Below are positions 22,815 to 31,835 of a stretch of DNA of 40,612 bases, piece after piece. The DNA comes from Candidatus Muproteobacteria bacterium (GTDB lineage: Bacteria; Pseudomonadota; Gammaproteobacteria; Acidiferrobacterales; SPGG2): assembly GCA_003251795.1 (NCBI GenBank), contig QKEI01000059.1, positions 1-40,612 on the forward strand, in the 5' to 3' direction. The notes below the pieces were generated by a model that worked only from the letters and a program-made list of their open reading frames with translations, was not told where the DNA came from and made no database searches. A program made the position numbers and the translations under genes. How positions within the stretch are numbered: position 1 is the first letter of the stretch; every line of letters begins with the position of its first letter.

Positions 22815-22965
22815 ATGGCTTGTGTATGGGAGCTGCGCCGCAGAGCATAAACAGACTCGTGCAAATTGTCACATCTTCTGGGGTGACGCAGAAATCGCGA
22901 TACGGAGTTTATTTGCGCCGTGCTTTTCAGGATACTAGGATTCCTTTAGGGGACAGGAACAAGCT

Positions 22966-23355
22966 GTGGGCGATAGCAAGAAACCGGATCGTGACGCGCT
23001 AATGGCGCAGAAGGTCGATGAGCTGAAGATCCGCAACGTGCAGCGTCACATATTTTTGTGTGCCGACCAGACCGAACCCAAGTGCTCACCAAAGAAGCTC
23101 AGCCTCGAGTCGTGGGAGTACTTGAAACGGCGACTCAACGAGCTCGGCCTAGCACAAAGCGGTGCGGTGTATCGCACTAAGGCCAATTGCTTTCGCATCT
23201 GCCAACAGGGTCCAGTGGCCGTCGTTTATCCAGACGGTGTTTGGTATCGTGGCTGCACACCGCCGGTGCTGGAACGCATCATCCAGGAACACCTGATTGG
23301 CGGTCAGCCCGTTGCAGAATATGTCATCATCACCCACCCGTTACCGCCAAGCTGA
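22966..23355 (+). CDS. Thioredoxin-like [2Fe-2S] ferredoxin
   Basis: This 129-residue protein is of the thioredoxin-fold 2Fe-2S ferredoxin family (as in Aquifex Fd and NuoE-like domains). [14 protein letters not shown] gives the first cysteine pair, and the later pair comes from [24 protein letters not shown], with the characteristic [12 protein letters not shown] segment. Its C-terminal helix [18 protein letters not shown] is typical. It is a soluble electron carrier; partners are unknown. GTG 22966 is preceded by ACAGGAAC at good distance. The MFS gene follows after 27 bp in the same direction, so they are probably co-transcribed. Confidence 0.88.
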   Translation: MGDSKKPDRDALMAQKVDELKIRNVQRHIFLCADQTEPKCSPKKLSLESWEYLKRRLNELGLAQSGAVYRTKANCFRICQQGPVAVVYPDGVWYRGCTPPVLERIIQEHLIGGQPVAEYVIITHPLPPS

Positions 23356-23382
23356 CACGATAGCAAGCGCTCAACCCCACGC

Positions 23383-24627
23383 ATGACGCCAGCGTCGCAG
23401 GGTGATCCTACCGAAGCGTCGGGCGCTCGTTGGGCGGCGACGCTGACTGTGCTGACGCTGGCACATGCGGTGGGAGCTATGACTTTTCCTGCCGTCGCCG
23501 CCATGGGTCTCTTCATCAGCCAGGATCTGACATTGAGCGCGACTCAGTTCGGCTTGTTAGTCTCAGCCTATTCTGCGACACAAAGCATTTTCGGTTTGCC
23601 AATTGGCGGCATTATCGATCGCATCGGCGTTCGCCGAGCGCTTATGCTGGCCATGCTGCTTGTCGCCATGGGCTCTGCGTTGATGAGCCTAGCCAATGCT
23701 TTTGCTGTCGCCGTAGCGGCGATGGCGCTAACCGGTTTTGGTTACGGCTTTGTCAATCCGGCCACCAGCAAAGGCGTGTTCGACTGGTTCGCGAGGCAGC
23801 GCCGGGGCACAGCAATGGGCATAAAGCAAAGCGGCGTTCCGCTCGGTGGCATTATTGGCGCCGGCATCGGTGCGCTAGCTGCGCTCATCGAATGGCACAG
23901 ACTGCTTTGGGTGATAGCCGGCTGTGCGTTACTGGCAGCGACAGCCTGCGCATCGCTGCCAAGCTGGCCGCGCGGGACAAAGCGCGCCGTGCGCTTCGGC
24001 ATGCTGGAGGATATACGCGCTGTGCTCGCAGACCGCAATCTCACCGTTTTTAATCTTGCTACTGGTATCTACCAGGCAGGGCAATTTAATTTCTTCGCTT
24101 ACATCACCTTATTCATGCGTGAGGCTCTGCAGGCGAGCCAGCCATTGGCGGCGGCCTGTCTCGGTATAGGTCAAGCGGCCAGTGCTGTCGGGCGGCTCAG
24201 CTGGGGCGTAGTCAGTGATTATCTATTTCGCGGTTGGCGCAAACCTGTGCTAATCATGATCGGCAGCATCGGTGCCCTTGCGCTCGTCGTTATGTCCGCG
24301 CTCGCGCCCGGTTGGGGGGTCTGGCTCGGGGTAGTGCTGGCGGTGATTATTGGCCTGACCGTGCCCGGCTATGTTGCCTTAGTACAGACCATCGTGGTGG
24401 AAGCGGCGGAGCCGCGCTTGGCGGCTACGGCTGTCGGCTATAACCGCATCTTCACCGCCGCGGGGGCAACACTGGGCCCACCGATCTTCGGCGTGATCGT
24501 CGACCTCACCCGCGGCTACGCGTTTGGTTGGCTGCTCACCGGCGCTTTTGTGCTTGCTGCCACTTTGCTGATCGCCTTGTTTTTCCGTGAGCGCACGGGC
24601 GTAGGTTATCCGAACGCCACCGATTGA
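23383..24627 (+). CDS. MFS transporter
   Basis: The 414-residue protein has 12 predicted membrane helices in two halves. The MFS loop 2-3 signature is present as GGIIDRIGVRRAL (about 69-81), the C-half counterpart near GVVSDYLFRGWRKPVL, and GYGFVNPATSKGVFDWF lies before helix 5. The substrate cannot be told; the helix 4-5 pattern (KQSGVPLGGIIGAG) resembles the organic-acid/cyanate-type MFS group. The only candidate start in range is ATG 23383, weakly preceded by a ribosome-binding site. It follows the ferredoxin gene closely. The 176-bp region after it (24628-24803) holds no gene I can support. Confidence 0.85.
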   Translation: MTPASQGDPTEASGARWAATLTVLTLAHAVGAMTFPAVAAMGLFISQDLTLSATQFGLLVSAYSATQSIFGLPIGGIIDRIGVRRALMLAMLLVAMGSALMSLANAFAVAVAAMALTGFGYGFVNPATSKGVFDWFARQRRGTAMGIKQSGVPLGGIIGAGIGALAALIEWHRLLWVIAGCALLAATACASLPSWPRGTKRAVRFGMLEDIRAVLADRNLTVFNLATGIYQAGQFNFFAYITLFMREALQASQPLAAACLGIGQAASAVGRLSWGVVSDYLFRGWRKPVLIMIGSIGALALVVMSALAPGWGVWLGVVLAVIIGLTVPGYVALVQTIVVEAAEPRLAATAVGYNRIFTAAGATLGPPIFGVIVDLTRGYAFGWLLTGAFVLAATLLIALFFRERTGVGYPNATD

Positions 24628-24803
24628 GCCGTGACGGGGCATACCTTGCGCCGCAACAATGGGCAGGTTTCGAAACTTTTTGCAGCCGTCCCCGTTGCAT
24701 GAACCTTGGCATTGCGTAAAACTGGTCGGTACCTGGCTCTGTAGTTAGCTCACCTGCAGAAGTTCAGTATCCAAACAAAGAGCATCACTAGGTGAGGAGT
24801 GTC

Positions 24804-25001
24804 ATGAGCAGCGAACCGCGCGTCTACCACGTTGAGGGCGACGGCTGGTATATCGAAACACCGATTATCCCCGAAGGTCCGTTCACCACCGAACAGGAAG
24901 CGATCGAGTATCGAGCGTTACTCGGGGCGGTCTCTGCCGCCGGCGTGGCCTGCGGTTGGCCCCCACAAAGGGACGAAACGAAGATCACGGAACCGGACTA
25001 A
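24804..25001 (+). CDS. Small hypothetical protein with a GPF-T-EA motif (65 residues)
   Basis: ATG 24804 has GGTGAGGAG at ideal spacing. The 65-residue acidic product reads YHVEGDGWYIETPIIPEGPFTTEQEAIEYRALL. The WY-x-x-T...GPF-x-T-x-x-E-A pattern resembles short DUF6316-like proteins that pair a beta hairpin with a helix. No signal peptide or metal site is seen. Function is unknown. The next 211 bp (25002-25212) contain no gene I can support. Confidence 0.6.
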   Translation: MSSEPRVYHVEGDGWYIETPIIPEGPFTTEQEAIEYRALLGAVSAAGVACGWPPQRDETKITEPD

Positions 25002-25212
25002 CCGTAGCAACAATCATCGCGAACACGCCGCCGCGCAGCGCCCACGGAGACGGGCCACCAGCTGCCTTTGCTCCACCTGCTGCCGTGCGCTGGGCAATGC
25101 CTATACCCGTAGCTCTCCGTCGGGTCTCGCGAAACTGATTCACACACAAATAGTCTAATGGCCAAGCGGCTTAGCCCCGCAAGGAGACTTCTTTCGATTC
25201 TCGCTTGATCTC

Positions 25213-25779
25213 GTGTCTGTCTTTAACACACCCCAATCGTTCGGCGAACCAGCGCGTCTGCTGCACTGGCTGACCTTCCTGCTGCTGCTCGGCTCCTTCG
25301 GCCTGGGTCTGACGATGGTGGAGCTACCGGTAAGCCCGCAAAAGCTCAAATTCTATTCCTGGCATAAATGGATCGGAGTCACGGTGTTTTTCCTGGTGAT
25401 CGTGCGCCTTGGCTGGCGCATGATGAATGTGCAGCCCGGGTACCCCGCGCGCATGCCGGCTTGGGAACGTCGTGCTGCCCACTTAATGCACTGGCTTATC
25501 TACGTATTGTTGCTCGCCATTCCCTTGAGCGGCTGGGTCATGAGCTCAGCCCTCGGATTTCCCACGGTCTATCTCGGCATTTGGCAGCTGCCTGACTTGG
25601 TCGCGAAGAACAAGCCGTTGGGAGAGGCACTAAAGACCGTGCACTACATACTTAATAAAACATTGCTGGTCGCTGTCGGCCTGCATGCGGTAGCGGCTCT
25701 CAAGCACCATTTTATCGATCGCGACCAGGTACTACGCAGCATGCTGCCGCTTGTGCGCGTTCGTTGGAGGACACCTTGA
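25213..25779 (+). CDS. Cytochrome b561 (CybB-type)
   Basis: This is a 188-residue integral membrane protein with four helices. Two haem b groups are expected from conserved histidines seen in ARLLHWLTF (helix 1), FYSWHKWIGV (helix 2 start), HLMHWLIYVLLL (helix 3) and VGLHAVAALKHHFIDRD (helix 4). Such proteins oxidise quinol or transfer electrons from superoxide or periplasmic donors. GTG 25213 is the only usable start, and the nearest ribosome-binding-like AAGGAG is too far upstream. Its TGA overlaps the TTG start of the next yceI-like gene, and a second YceI follows, the cytochrome b561-YceI arrangement known in proteobacteria (yceJ-yceI). Confidence 0.9.
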   Translation: MSVFNTPQSFGEPARLLHWLTFLLLLGSFGLGLTMVELPVSPQKLKFYSWHKWIGVTVFFLVIVRLGWRMMNVQPGYPARMPAWERRAAHLMHWLIYVLLLAIPLSGWVMSSALGFPTVYLGIWQLPDLVAKNKPLGEALKTVHYILNKTLLVAVGLHAVAALKHHFIDRDQVLRSMLPLVRVRWRTP

Positions 25780-26345
25780 TCCCACGCATGCTCCGGTGGT
25801 TGCTCGGTGTCGGCATGATATCGCTTGCCGTCGCGGCACAGGCCCAAGCGACCCAGTGGAAGGTAGACTATGCCAAGAGCGAGCTCACCTTCACCAGCAA
25901 GCAAATGAATGTGCCGGTCGACGGTACCTTCAAACATTTTCAAGTCGCTCTCGAGTTCGATCCGGAGCAGCCGGGAACGAGCCGTGCAAACATCGAGATC
26001 GATATGCACAGCATCGCCACCGGCGCCGACGATGCTGACGAAGAGGCTAAGACCAAAACCTGGCTCGACGTGACGACGTACCCGACGGCGAGTTTTGTCT
26101 CGACCTCGGTGAACCGCGTGGACGCAGATCACTATACCGCCATCGGCACCCTTACGATCAAGGGCACCGCTAAAACTGCGACACTGCCTTTCGCGATAAA
26201 ACGGTTGGCGGGTGGAACGCTGCAACTGGCTGGTCAGTACACCCTGAAACGCCTCGATTTCAACATTGGCGGTGGTGTATGGGGCGACACAGAAGTGGTC
26301 GCCGATGAAGTACAGCTGCGTTACCGCTTGTTGCTGCTGCCGTGA
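25776..26345 (+). CDS. YceI-family periplasmic lipid/isoprenoid-binding protein 1
   Basis: The start is taken as TTG 25776, inside the TTGA overlap with the b561 stop, with GGAGG five bases upstream; ATG 25788 is an alternative. The protein has about 189 residues: a signal peptide (LLGVGMISLAVAAQAQA) and a YceI lipocalin-like barrel with WKVDYAKSELTFTSKQMNVPVDGTFKHF, the conserved WLDVTTYPTASFVST, and GTLTIKGTAKTATLPF. YceI proteins bind polyisoprenoids such as ubiquinone, fitting delivery of quinone to the neighbouring b561. It is shorter in the C-terminal region than the second copy and lacks its cysteines. It belongs to the b561-YceI-YceI operon. Confidence 0.88.
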   Translation: MIPRMLRWLLGVGMISLAVAAQAQATQWKVDYAKSELTFTSKQMNVPVDGTFKHFQVALEFDPEQPGTSRANIEIDMHSIATGADDADEEAKTKTWLDVTTYPTASFVSTSVNRVDADHYTAIGTLTIKGTAKTATLPFAIKRLAGGTLQLAGQYTLKRLDFNIGGGVWGDTEVVADEVQLRYRLLLLP

Positions 26346-26409
26346 TCGGCGCAGTTCCAGTGCAACGCATTCAATGCTAATCGCACAAGACAGGCCAACA
26401 GGAGGATCA

Positions 26410-26973
26410 ATGAGACGTATCGTCGTTATGCTGGCGGCTATTACCCTGTTCGGGGAGGCTTACGCGGCCAGCTACACCATCGACCCAAACCATACGTACC
26501 CGAACTGGGAGGTGAGCCATCTCGGCATTTCCGTATTGCGCGGTAAATTCACCAAAACGACGGGGAAACTAACATGGGACCGCGAGGCGAAGACAGGGAG
26601 CGTTCAAATCGAGGTGGATTCGGCATCCGTAGAGTCCGGCCACGCAAAGTTTAACGACCACTTGCGCAGCGCAGATTTCTTCAACGTTGAGAAGTTTCCG
26701 AAGATCACTTTTCAATCCACATCCTTTAACTTCACTCAGGACACGCTAACAACTGTGCAGGGCGACCTCACACTGCTCGGTATCACCAAGCCGCTTACAC
26801 TGACGGTGAACAGCATGGGCTGCACGACCCATCCACGCCTAAAGATAGAGGTATGCGGTGCTGACCTCGTTGGCAACATCCGGCGTTCGGACTTCGGTAT
26901 GAAGTACGGCATCCCGCGTAACGGTGACGATGTCACGCTACGCATCCAAGTAGAGGCGCACAAGGACCGGTAA
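26410..26973 (+). CDS. YceI-family periplasmic protein 2
   Basis: ATG 26410 has AGGAGG four bases upstream. The 187-residue product has a signal peptide (MLAAITLFGEAYA) and a complete YceI barrel: YTIDPNHTYPNWEVSHLGISVLRGKF, ADFFNVEKFPKITFQS, GDLTLLGITKPLTLTVN, and the C-terminal DLVGNIRRSDFGMKYGIP that marks canonical YceI. Two cysteines (CTTHPRLKIEVC) could form a disulfide, absent in copy 1. It sits 64 bp after the first yceI gene; the pair likely divides labour in binding prenyl lipids. It converges on phoU with 23 bp between stops. Confidence 0.92.
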   Translation: MRRIVVMLAAITLFGEAYAASYTIDPNHTYPNWEVSHLGISVLRGKFTKTTGKLTWDREAKTGSVQIEVDSASVESGHAKFNDHLRSADFFNVEKFPKITFQSTSFNFTQDTLTTVQGDLTLLGITKPLTLTVNSMGCTTHPRLKIEVCGADLVGNIRRSDFGMKYGIPRNGDDVTLRIQVEAHKDR

Positions 26974-26996
26974 AGAGAAAACGCTCCGGCGACAGT

Positions 26997-27737
26997 TTAT
27001 TCTGGCTGCGACGGTTTGCGACCAACTCGCCTGCCGAGTACGTCCTCTTCGAGCTGCTCGATGGTGATGTGACGCACGTCGCGACCTTTGACGAGATAGA
27101 TGATGTACTCGCAGATGTTGCGTGCGTGATCGCCGATGCGCTCGAGCGAGCGGGCTGCCCAGATGACGTTGAGTGCGCGCGAGATGGTGCGCGGATCTTC
27201 CATCATGAAGGTGATCATCTGGCGGATGATACCGCCGTACTCCTGATCGGCGCGGAGGTCCTCCCGTACTACCTCGAGCGCCGCCTCGATATCCACGCGT
27301 GCGAATGCATCCAAGGCATTGTGCAGCATCTGGCGTATATGTCGCCCGAGCGCCTGGACCTCAGCATAGTTGTTCTTCGGGCGTTCCTCCTGCGCCAGGT
27401 GCACAGCCATGCGGGCAATGCGCTCCGCCTCATCGCCGATGCGCTCGAGATCGGTGATAGTCTTGATCACCGCCACGATCAGCCGTAGGTCTCCGGCGGC
27501 CGGCTGTCGGCGCGCGATGATCTGGTTACACTCCTCGTCGATCGTTACCTCCATCTCGTTGACTTTGGTATCGTTCATGATCACGCTCTCGCCAAGAGCT
27601 GTATCGGCATTGACCAGCGCATCGATCGCCTGGTCGATCTGTTGCTCTACAAGACCGCCCATGTGCAGCACGCGCGAGCGTATGTCTTCGAGCTCGGCGT
27701 TGTAGCGGCGTGAGATGTGCGTATGAATCGGCTCCAT
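26997..27737 (-). CDS. phoU: Phosphate-specific transport system accessory protein PhoU
   Basis: The 246-residue protein forms the PhoU double three-helix bundle. Both repeats show the metal-contacting E-x-x-x-D pattern: VIKTITDLERIGDEAERIARMA in repeat 1 and VIWAARSLERIGDHARNICEYIIY in repeat 2. PhoU links PstSCAB transport to the PhoR kinase and keeps the Pho regulon off in phosphate excess. It is the last gene of the pst operon, 14 bp after pstB. ATG 27737. Confidence 0.97.
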   Translation of the reverse strand: MEPIHTHISRRYNAELEDIRSRVLHMGGLVEQQIDQAIDALVNADTALGESVIMNDTKVNEMEVTIDEECNQIIARRQPAAGDLRLIVAVIKTITDLERIGDEAERIARMAVHLAQEERPKNNYAEVQALGRHIRQMLHNALDAFARVDIEAALEVVREDLRADQEYGGIIRQMITFMMEDPRTISRALNVIWAARSLERIGDHARNICEYIIYLVKGRDVRHITIEQLEEDVLGRRVGRKPSQPE

Positions 27738-27751
27738 TGCGCCTGCCCCGA

Positions 27752-28534
27752 TCAGCCGTAGCGACCGGTGATGTAATCCTCTGTTTGCTTGTTGCCAGGG
27801 TTGGTAAAAATCGTGTTCGTGTCACCAAACTCGACCAATTCGCCGAGATACATGAAGGCGGTGTAGTCCGAGACGCGTGCCGCCTGTTGCATGTTATGTG
27901 TGACAATGACAATAGTGTAGTTCTGTTTGAGCTCGTAGATCAGCTCCTCGATCTTGAGCGTTGAGATCGGATCGAGCGCTGAGGCCGGCTCGTCTAACAA
28001 CACCACCTCGGGTTTGACGGCAATAGCGCGCGCGATGCACAGCCGCTGCTGTTGGCCGCCGGAGAGTTTCATGCCGCTCTGGTTCAGCTTGTCCTTGACT
28101 TCGTCCCACAGCGCTGCCTGATGCAACGCCCATTCCACGCGCTCATCCATCGCCGAGCGCCGCAGCTTCTCATAGAGGCGCACGCCAAAGGAGATATTCT
28201 CGTAAATGGACATGGGAAACGGTGTAGGTTTCTGGAACACCATGCCGACTCGTGCGCGCAGGCGATATACGTCGGCACCGGGTGACAGGATATTATCGCC
28301 GTCAAGGAGAATCTCGCCGGTGGCGCGCTGATCTGGGTAGAGCTGATACATGCGATTGAAGGTGCGCAGCAACGTCGACTTGCCGCAACCCGACGGACCA
28401 ATAATCGCGGTCACCATGTTAGTAGCAATGTCAACGTTAATGTGCTTCAGCGCCAGCGATTGGCCATAGTAAAAATCGAGGTCACGCACCTGAATCTTGC
28501 TCGCGATGTTCACGCCGTTGGAGAGTTTCATCAT
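27752..28534 (-). CDS. pstB: Phosphate ABC transporter ATP-binding protein PstB
   Basis: This is a 260-residue ABC ATPase with Walker A (GPSGCGKST), Q-loop ([13 protein letters not shown]), signature ([16 protein letters not shown]), Walker B ([14 protein letters not shown]) and the H-loop ([11 protein letters not shown]). The [12 protein letters not shown] and GEILLDG patterns mark PstB specifically. The start is ATG 28534, whose first base overlaps the pstA TAA (TAATG), giving translational coupling; a second ATG follows directly. It energises Pi import through PstCA. Confidence 0.97.
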   Translation of the reverse strand: MMKLSNGVNIASKIQVRDLDFYYGQSLALKHINVDIATNMVTAIIGPSGCGKSTLLRTFNRMYQLYPDQRATGEILLDGDNILSPGADVYRLRARVGMVFQKPTPFPMSIYENISFGVRLYEKLRRSAMDERVEWALHQAALWDEVKDKLNQSGMKLSGGQQQRLCIARAIAVKPEVVLLDEPASALDPISTLKIEELIYELKQNYTIVIVTHNMQQAARVSDYTAFMYLGELVEFGDTNTIFTNPGNKQTEDYITGRYG

Positions 28535-29412
28535 TAGGGTCCTTCCGTCCGGACCTTCGCCAACAGCATGCGGGCTACGATGCTTAGTGCAAGCACGCCG
28601 AGCGTGATGAGCAATGAACCGGCCCACGCCAGCGCATGCCACTCGGCATACGGGCTCATGGCAAACTGGAAGATTGTCACCGGCAGATTCGCCATCGGCT
28701 GAACTAGATTGGTACTCCAAAACTGATTGTTCAGTGCCGTGAAAAGGAGTGGCGCGGTTTCACCGGCGATGCGGGCGACCGCGAGCAGCACTCCCGTTAG
28801 TATACCGCTCAAGGCCGCGCGATAAGCGACCAGCGTAATCACCTTCCAGCGCGGTGCACCGAGCGCAAGTGCCGCCTCGCGCAACGTGTTCGGTACGAGG
28901 CGCAGCATCTCCTCTGTCGTACGAATCACCACCGGCAGGACGATGATCGCAAGCGCGAGCGCCCCGGCAAGCCCGGAGAAGTGTCCGACGCGAATCACTA
29001 CGATCTCATAAACGAACAAGCCGATAACGATGGAAGGGGCGCTCAGTAGGATGTCATTGATAAAGCGAATGAGTCCAGGGATCAACCCCTTGCGCCCGAA
29101 TTCCGCAAGGTAGGTTCCGGCCATAATGCCGACGGGCGTACCGATGAACGTCGCCAACGCCACCATGATAAGGCTGCCGACGATGGCGTTCGCGAGGCCC
29201 CCCTCGCTGCCGGGTGCCGGCGTTCCGTCGACGAAAAGGGTCAAGTCAAACGCCGACACGCCGTAGCTCAGCGTAACCCACAGGATCCAGATGAGCCAAA
29301 ACAGGCTGAAGAGCGTGGCTAGGGCCGAGCCGAAAAGATTGAACAGATTGAGCGAGCGACGCCTCAGGTAACGCCAATCGACACTCGACGTTATGCTATG
29401 TGCGTCCGCCAT
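28534..29412 (-). CDS. pstA: Phosphate ABC transporter permease PstA
   Basis: This 292-residue permease has six membrane helices and the EAA loop [17 protein letters not shown] that docks PstB. Residues such as [36 protein letters not shown] are typical of PstA. It overlaps pstC by 17 bp and pstB by one base, so the proteins are made in fixed ratio. ATG 29412. It works with PstC in the inner membrane to form the phosphate pore. Confidence 0.97.
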   Translation of the reverse strand: MADAHSITSSVDWRYLRRRSLNLFNLFGSALATLFSLFWLIWILWVTLSYGVSAFDLTLFVDGTPAPGSEGGLANAIVGSLIMVALATFIGTPVGIMAGTYLAEFGRKGLIPGLIRFINDILLSAPSIVIGLFVYEIVVIRVGHFSGLAGALALAIIVLPVVIRTTEEMLRLVPNTLREAALALGAPRWKVITLVAYRAALSGILTGVLLAVARIAGETAPLLFTALNNQFWSTNLVQPMANLPVTIFQFAMSPYAEWHALAWAGSLLITLGVLALSIVARMLLAKVRTEGP

Positions 29413-30385
29413 GGCCCTGCTCCAGCGACATCAGCAACAGCTTTGCCCCCGCCAACACAATCATAGTGATCATGAACAGTACCAGCCCCAGGGCCATAAG
29501 CGCCGAGGTGTGCATATCGGTGACTGCCTCGGTGAACTCATTTGCCAGCGCCGAGGCGATAGAATTGCCGGGCGCAAACAATGAAACGTCCAAGCGCTGT
29601 GCGTTACCGATGACAAATGTCACCGCCATGGTCTCACCCAAGGCGCGGCCGAGGCCCAAGAAGATGCCACCGACTGCGGCCACGCGCGTATAAGGCACGA
29701 CGACACGCCACACCACTTCCCAGGTCGTTGCTCCGACGGCATACGCTGACTCTTTCAGGAATCTCGGCGTTGCCAGGAACACATCGCGCATAATGGCAGC
29801 GACGAAAGGAATGATCATGATGCCCAGGATGATACCGGCCGGTAACATGCCGATGCCGAGCGGCGCACCCTGGAACAGAGCGCCTATGATGGCGATGTCG
29901 CCGAAGCGGCTTTGCAACCACGGCTCAACATAGTTCGCCATGATGGGAGCGAAGACGAACAGACCCCACATGCCGTAGATGATGCTCGGGATGGCGGCTA
30001 ACAGCTCAACGGCTGTACCGATGGGTCGGCGCAGCCAAGGAGGAGCGACCTCGGTGAGAAACAAAGCGATACCGAAACTGATCGGAACAGCAATAAGCAG
30101 CGCGATTAGCGAGGTGACGAGTGTCCCGTATATCGGAACCAGCGCACCGAATTGATCGGTGACTGGATTCCATGCCGACGAAACGAGGAAGCCCGGGCCA
30201 AAGGTTGAAAGCGCCTGCCAACCGCCTATGAAAAGCGAAACGATGATGCCGACGAGTAGTAGTAGCACGAAGCTCGCAAACGCGAGCGTGGCAGTTTGAA
30301 AGGAACGGTCCAACAGGCGCTGGCGCGCATAAGAGCTACCGAGCTCGGCCGCTGCGGCGGGTAGGTTGGCATCTGAGCTAGCCAT
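29396..30385 (-). CDS. pstC: Phosphate ABC transporter permease PstC
   Basis: The 329-residue permease has an N-terminal cytoplasmic extension, a first helix ([22 protein letters not shown]), five further helices, and the EAA loop [40 protein letters not shown] is a PstC hallmark. It lies after pstS with a 69-bp gap that contains a stem-loop, and overlaps pstA by 17 bp. ATG 30385 has only a weak ribosome-binding site. Confidence 0.96.
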   Translation of the reverse strand: MASSDANLPAAAAELGSSYARQRLLDRSFQTATLAFASFVLLLLVGIIVSLFIGGWQALSTFGPGFLVSSAWNPVTDQFGALVPIYGTLVTSLIALLIAVPISFGIALFLTEVAPPWLRRPIGTAVELLAAIPSIIYGMWGLFVFAPIMANYVEPWLQSRFGDIAIIGALFQGAPLGIGMLPAGIILGIMIIPFVAAIMRDVFLATPRFLKESAYAVGATTWEVVWRVVVPYTRVAAVGGIFLGLGRALGETMAVTFVIGNAQRLDVSLFAPGNSIASALANEFTEAVTDMHTSALMALGLVLFMITMIVLAGAKLLLMSLEQGHGGRT

Positions 30386-30401
30386 TCTTTACAAGCATAG
30401 T

Positions 30402-30424
30402 GGGGCTCCCGTAAGGGAGACCCC
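30402..30424 (-). promoter_or_regulatory. Intercistronic stem-loop between pstS and pstC
   Basis: A GC-rich hairpin (GGGG-TCTCCC / GGGAG-CCCC with a one-base bulge and a 4-base loop) follows the pstS stop. No U-tract follows on the minus strand, so it probably stabilises the pstS 3' end or partly attenuates read-through, raising PstS above PstCAB. Confidence 0.55.
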
Positions 30425-30454
30425 GCAACGGCACAGGTTGAGGACAGGGCAATC

Positions 30455-31531
30455 TTACTTTCTGGCCGTGCTGACGGTCCAGATAGGATTGCCGCTAACG
30501 TCCGTAATCTCTTTCTTCCAGGTTTGCTCGACGAGCTTTACCACGCTCTCCGGCATCGGCACATAGTCGAGCTTCGACGCCATGTCGCCGCCGTGATGGT
30601 ATGCCCAATCGAAGAACTTCAGTACCTCCTGCGCAATCTCCGGTCGTTCCTGCTTCTTATAGACCAGAATAAAGGTGGCGCCGGTAATGGGCCAACTGTT
30701 GCTGCCGGGCTGATTGGTTAACATCACACGGAACCCCGGCGTTCCCGCCCAATCGGCGCCGGCGGCCGCGGCCTGAAAGGATTCGCTGTCTGGTTTCACG
30801 AAATTCCCGGCCTTATTTTGCAAGCGCGCATAGATCATTTTGTTCTGCAAGGCGTAGGCATACTCGACGTAGCCGATTGTGCCCTTCAAGCGTTGCACGT
30901 AATTGGCGACGCCCTCATTGCCTTTGCCTCCTACACCCGCTGGCCACGCCACGGACGTGCTGTTGCCGACCTTCTGCTTGAATTCAGCGCTCACTTGCGA
31001 CAGGTAATGCGTGAAGATGTAGGTGGTACCGGAACCGTCCGAGCGATGAACGACGTTTATCGGCTCCTTCGGTAGCTGCATCCCGGCATTGAGCTTGGCG
31101 ATAGCCGGATCGTCCCACATCTTGATCTTGCCGAGGAAGATGTCGGCTAGTACCGGCCCGCTGAGCTTCAGCGCGCCGCTGCTGATGCCCTTCACATTCA
31201 GTACCGGCACGACTCCGCCCATTACCATCGGGAACTGCATCAAACCGGCTTCGTTCAGCTCTTCGACCTTCAGCGGCTTGTCGGAAGCGCCGAAATCGAC
31301 CGTGCGCGCCTTGATCTGCTTGATGCCGCCACCCGAGCCGATCGACTGATAGTTCATGCCGATGCCGGTCTTCGCCTTGTAGGCTTCTGCCCACTTGCTG
31401 TAGATGGGATAAGGAAAGGTGGCACCAGCGCCGTTAATGATCTGAACGCCAGCGAATGCGCTCGCGGCCCCAAGAATCGCTGCTGTCCCGGCGATAAGTA
31501 ACCGCGTCAATGTTTTGGTGCTACAGAGCAT
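30455..31531 (-). CDS. pstS: Periplasmic phosphate-binding protein PstS
   Basis: The 358-residue protein starts at ATG 31531 (GGAG nine bases upstream); an in-frame TTG at 31546 is less likely. It has a signal peptide (RLLIAGTAAILGAASAFA). The mature part has the Pi-contacting INGAGATFPYPIYSKW, NYQSIGSGGGIKQI, DFGASDKP and HRSDGSGTTYIFTHYL motifs of PstS. It captures phosphate for PstCAB and heads the pst operon. Pho-box-like repeats lie 61-181 bp upstream. Confidence 0.97.
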   Translation of the reverse strand: MLCSTKTLTRLLIAGTAAILGAASAFAGVQIINGAGATFPYPIYSKWAEAYKAKTGIGMNYQSIGSGGGIKQIKARTVDFGASDKPLKVEELNEAGLMQFPMVMGGVVPVLNVKGISSGALKLSGPVLADIFLGKIKMWDDPAIAKLNAGMQLPKEPINVVHRSDGSGTTYIFTHYLSQVSAEFKQKVGNSTSVAWPAGVGGKGNEGVANYVQRLKGTIGYVEYAYALQNKMIYARLQNKAGNFVKPDSESFQAAAAGADWAGTPGFRVMLTNQPGSNSWPITGATFILVYKKQERPEIAQEVLKFFDWAYHHGGDMASKLDYVPMPESVVKLVEQTWKKEITDVSGNPIWTVSTARK

Positions 31532-31591
31532 ATCGCTAATCTCCAATGGGTTAAGTAAACGTAGGAATCAGCGTAATGATGGGCCATCGAT

Positions 31592-31631
31592 GTGACACTT
31601 TGATGAAAGACTGGTGTCGTTCTGATGACAC
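31592..31631 (-). promoter_or_regulatory. Pho-box array proximal to pstS
   Basis: On the minus strand, PhoB half-sites occur at 11-bp steps: GTGTCAC (31592-31598), CTTTCAT (31603-31609), a degenerate ACGACAC (31614-31620) and GTGTCAT (31625-31631). The spacing and orientation match PhoB boxes upstream of a pst promoter; the nearest edge is 61 bp from the pstS start. Confidence 0.65.
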
Positions 31632-31694
31632 ATGCTCAGCAAACACACACTTCCGCGCTACCCTTATCGATTCGTGAAATGATGGCTCGCAAAT

Positions 31695-31712
31695 ATGACA
31701 ATATGATGACAG
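31695..31712 (-). promoter_or_regulatory. Pho box, distal
   Basis: CTGTCAT-N4-TTGTCAT reads on the minus strand, nearly identical to the PhoB consensus with 11-bp spacing. It points toward pstS, 164 bp from its start, and lies 124 bp before phoB. It may serve a second pstS promoter or also control divergent phoB. The remaining parts of 31547-31835 show no gene. Confidence 0.7.
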
Positions 31713-31835
31713 TAGACAGGCGGGCGTTGTCGACCGATAACGCCCGCGCTGTTAGCATCCGGCTACTCGTTGCGTCGTATTGCGGTAAAATTTAGCTGCA
31801 ATGTTTCATTGCTCAAAACACGGGATACCCGTTTA

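Noticed and set aside
24671-24682. GTTTCGAAAC followed by a T-run after the MFS gene, as a terminator
   Set aside because: The palindrome leaves too short a stem once a loop is allowed.
25158-25208. A 16-codon mini-frame before cytochrome b561
   Set aside because: No ribosome-binding site at a suitable distance, no runs of regulatory codons and no attenuator hairpin after it.
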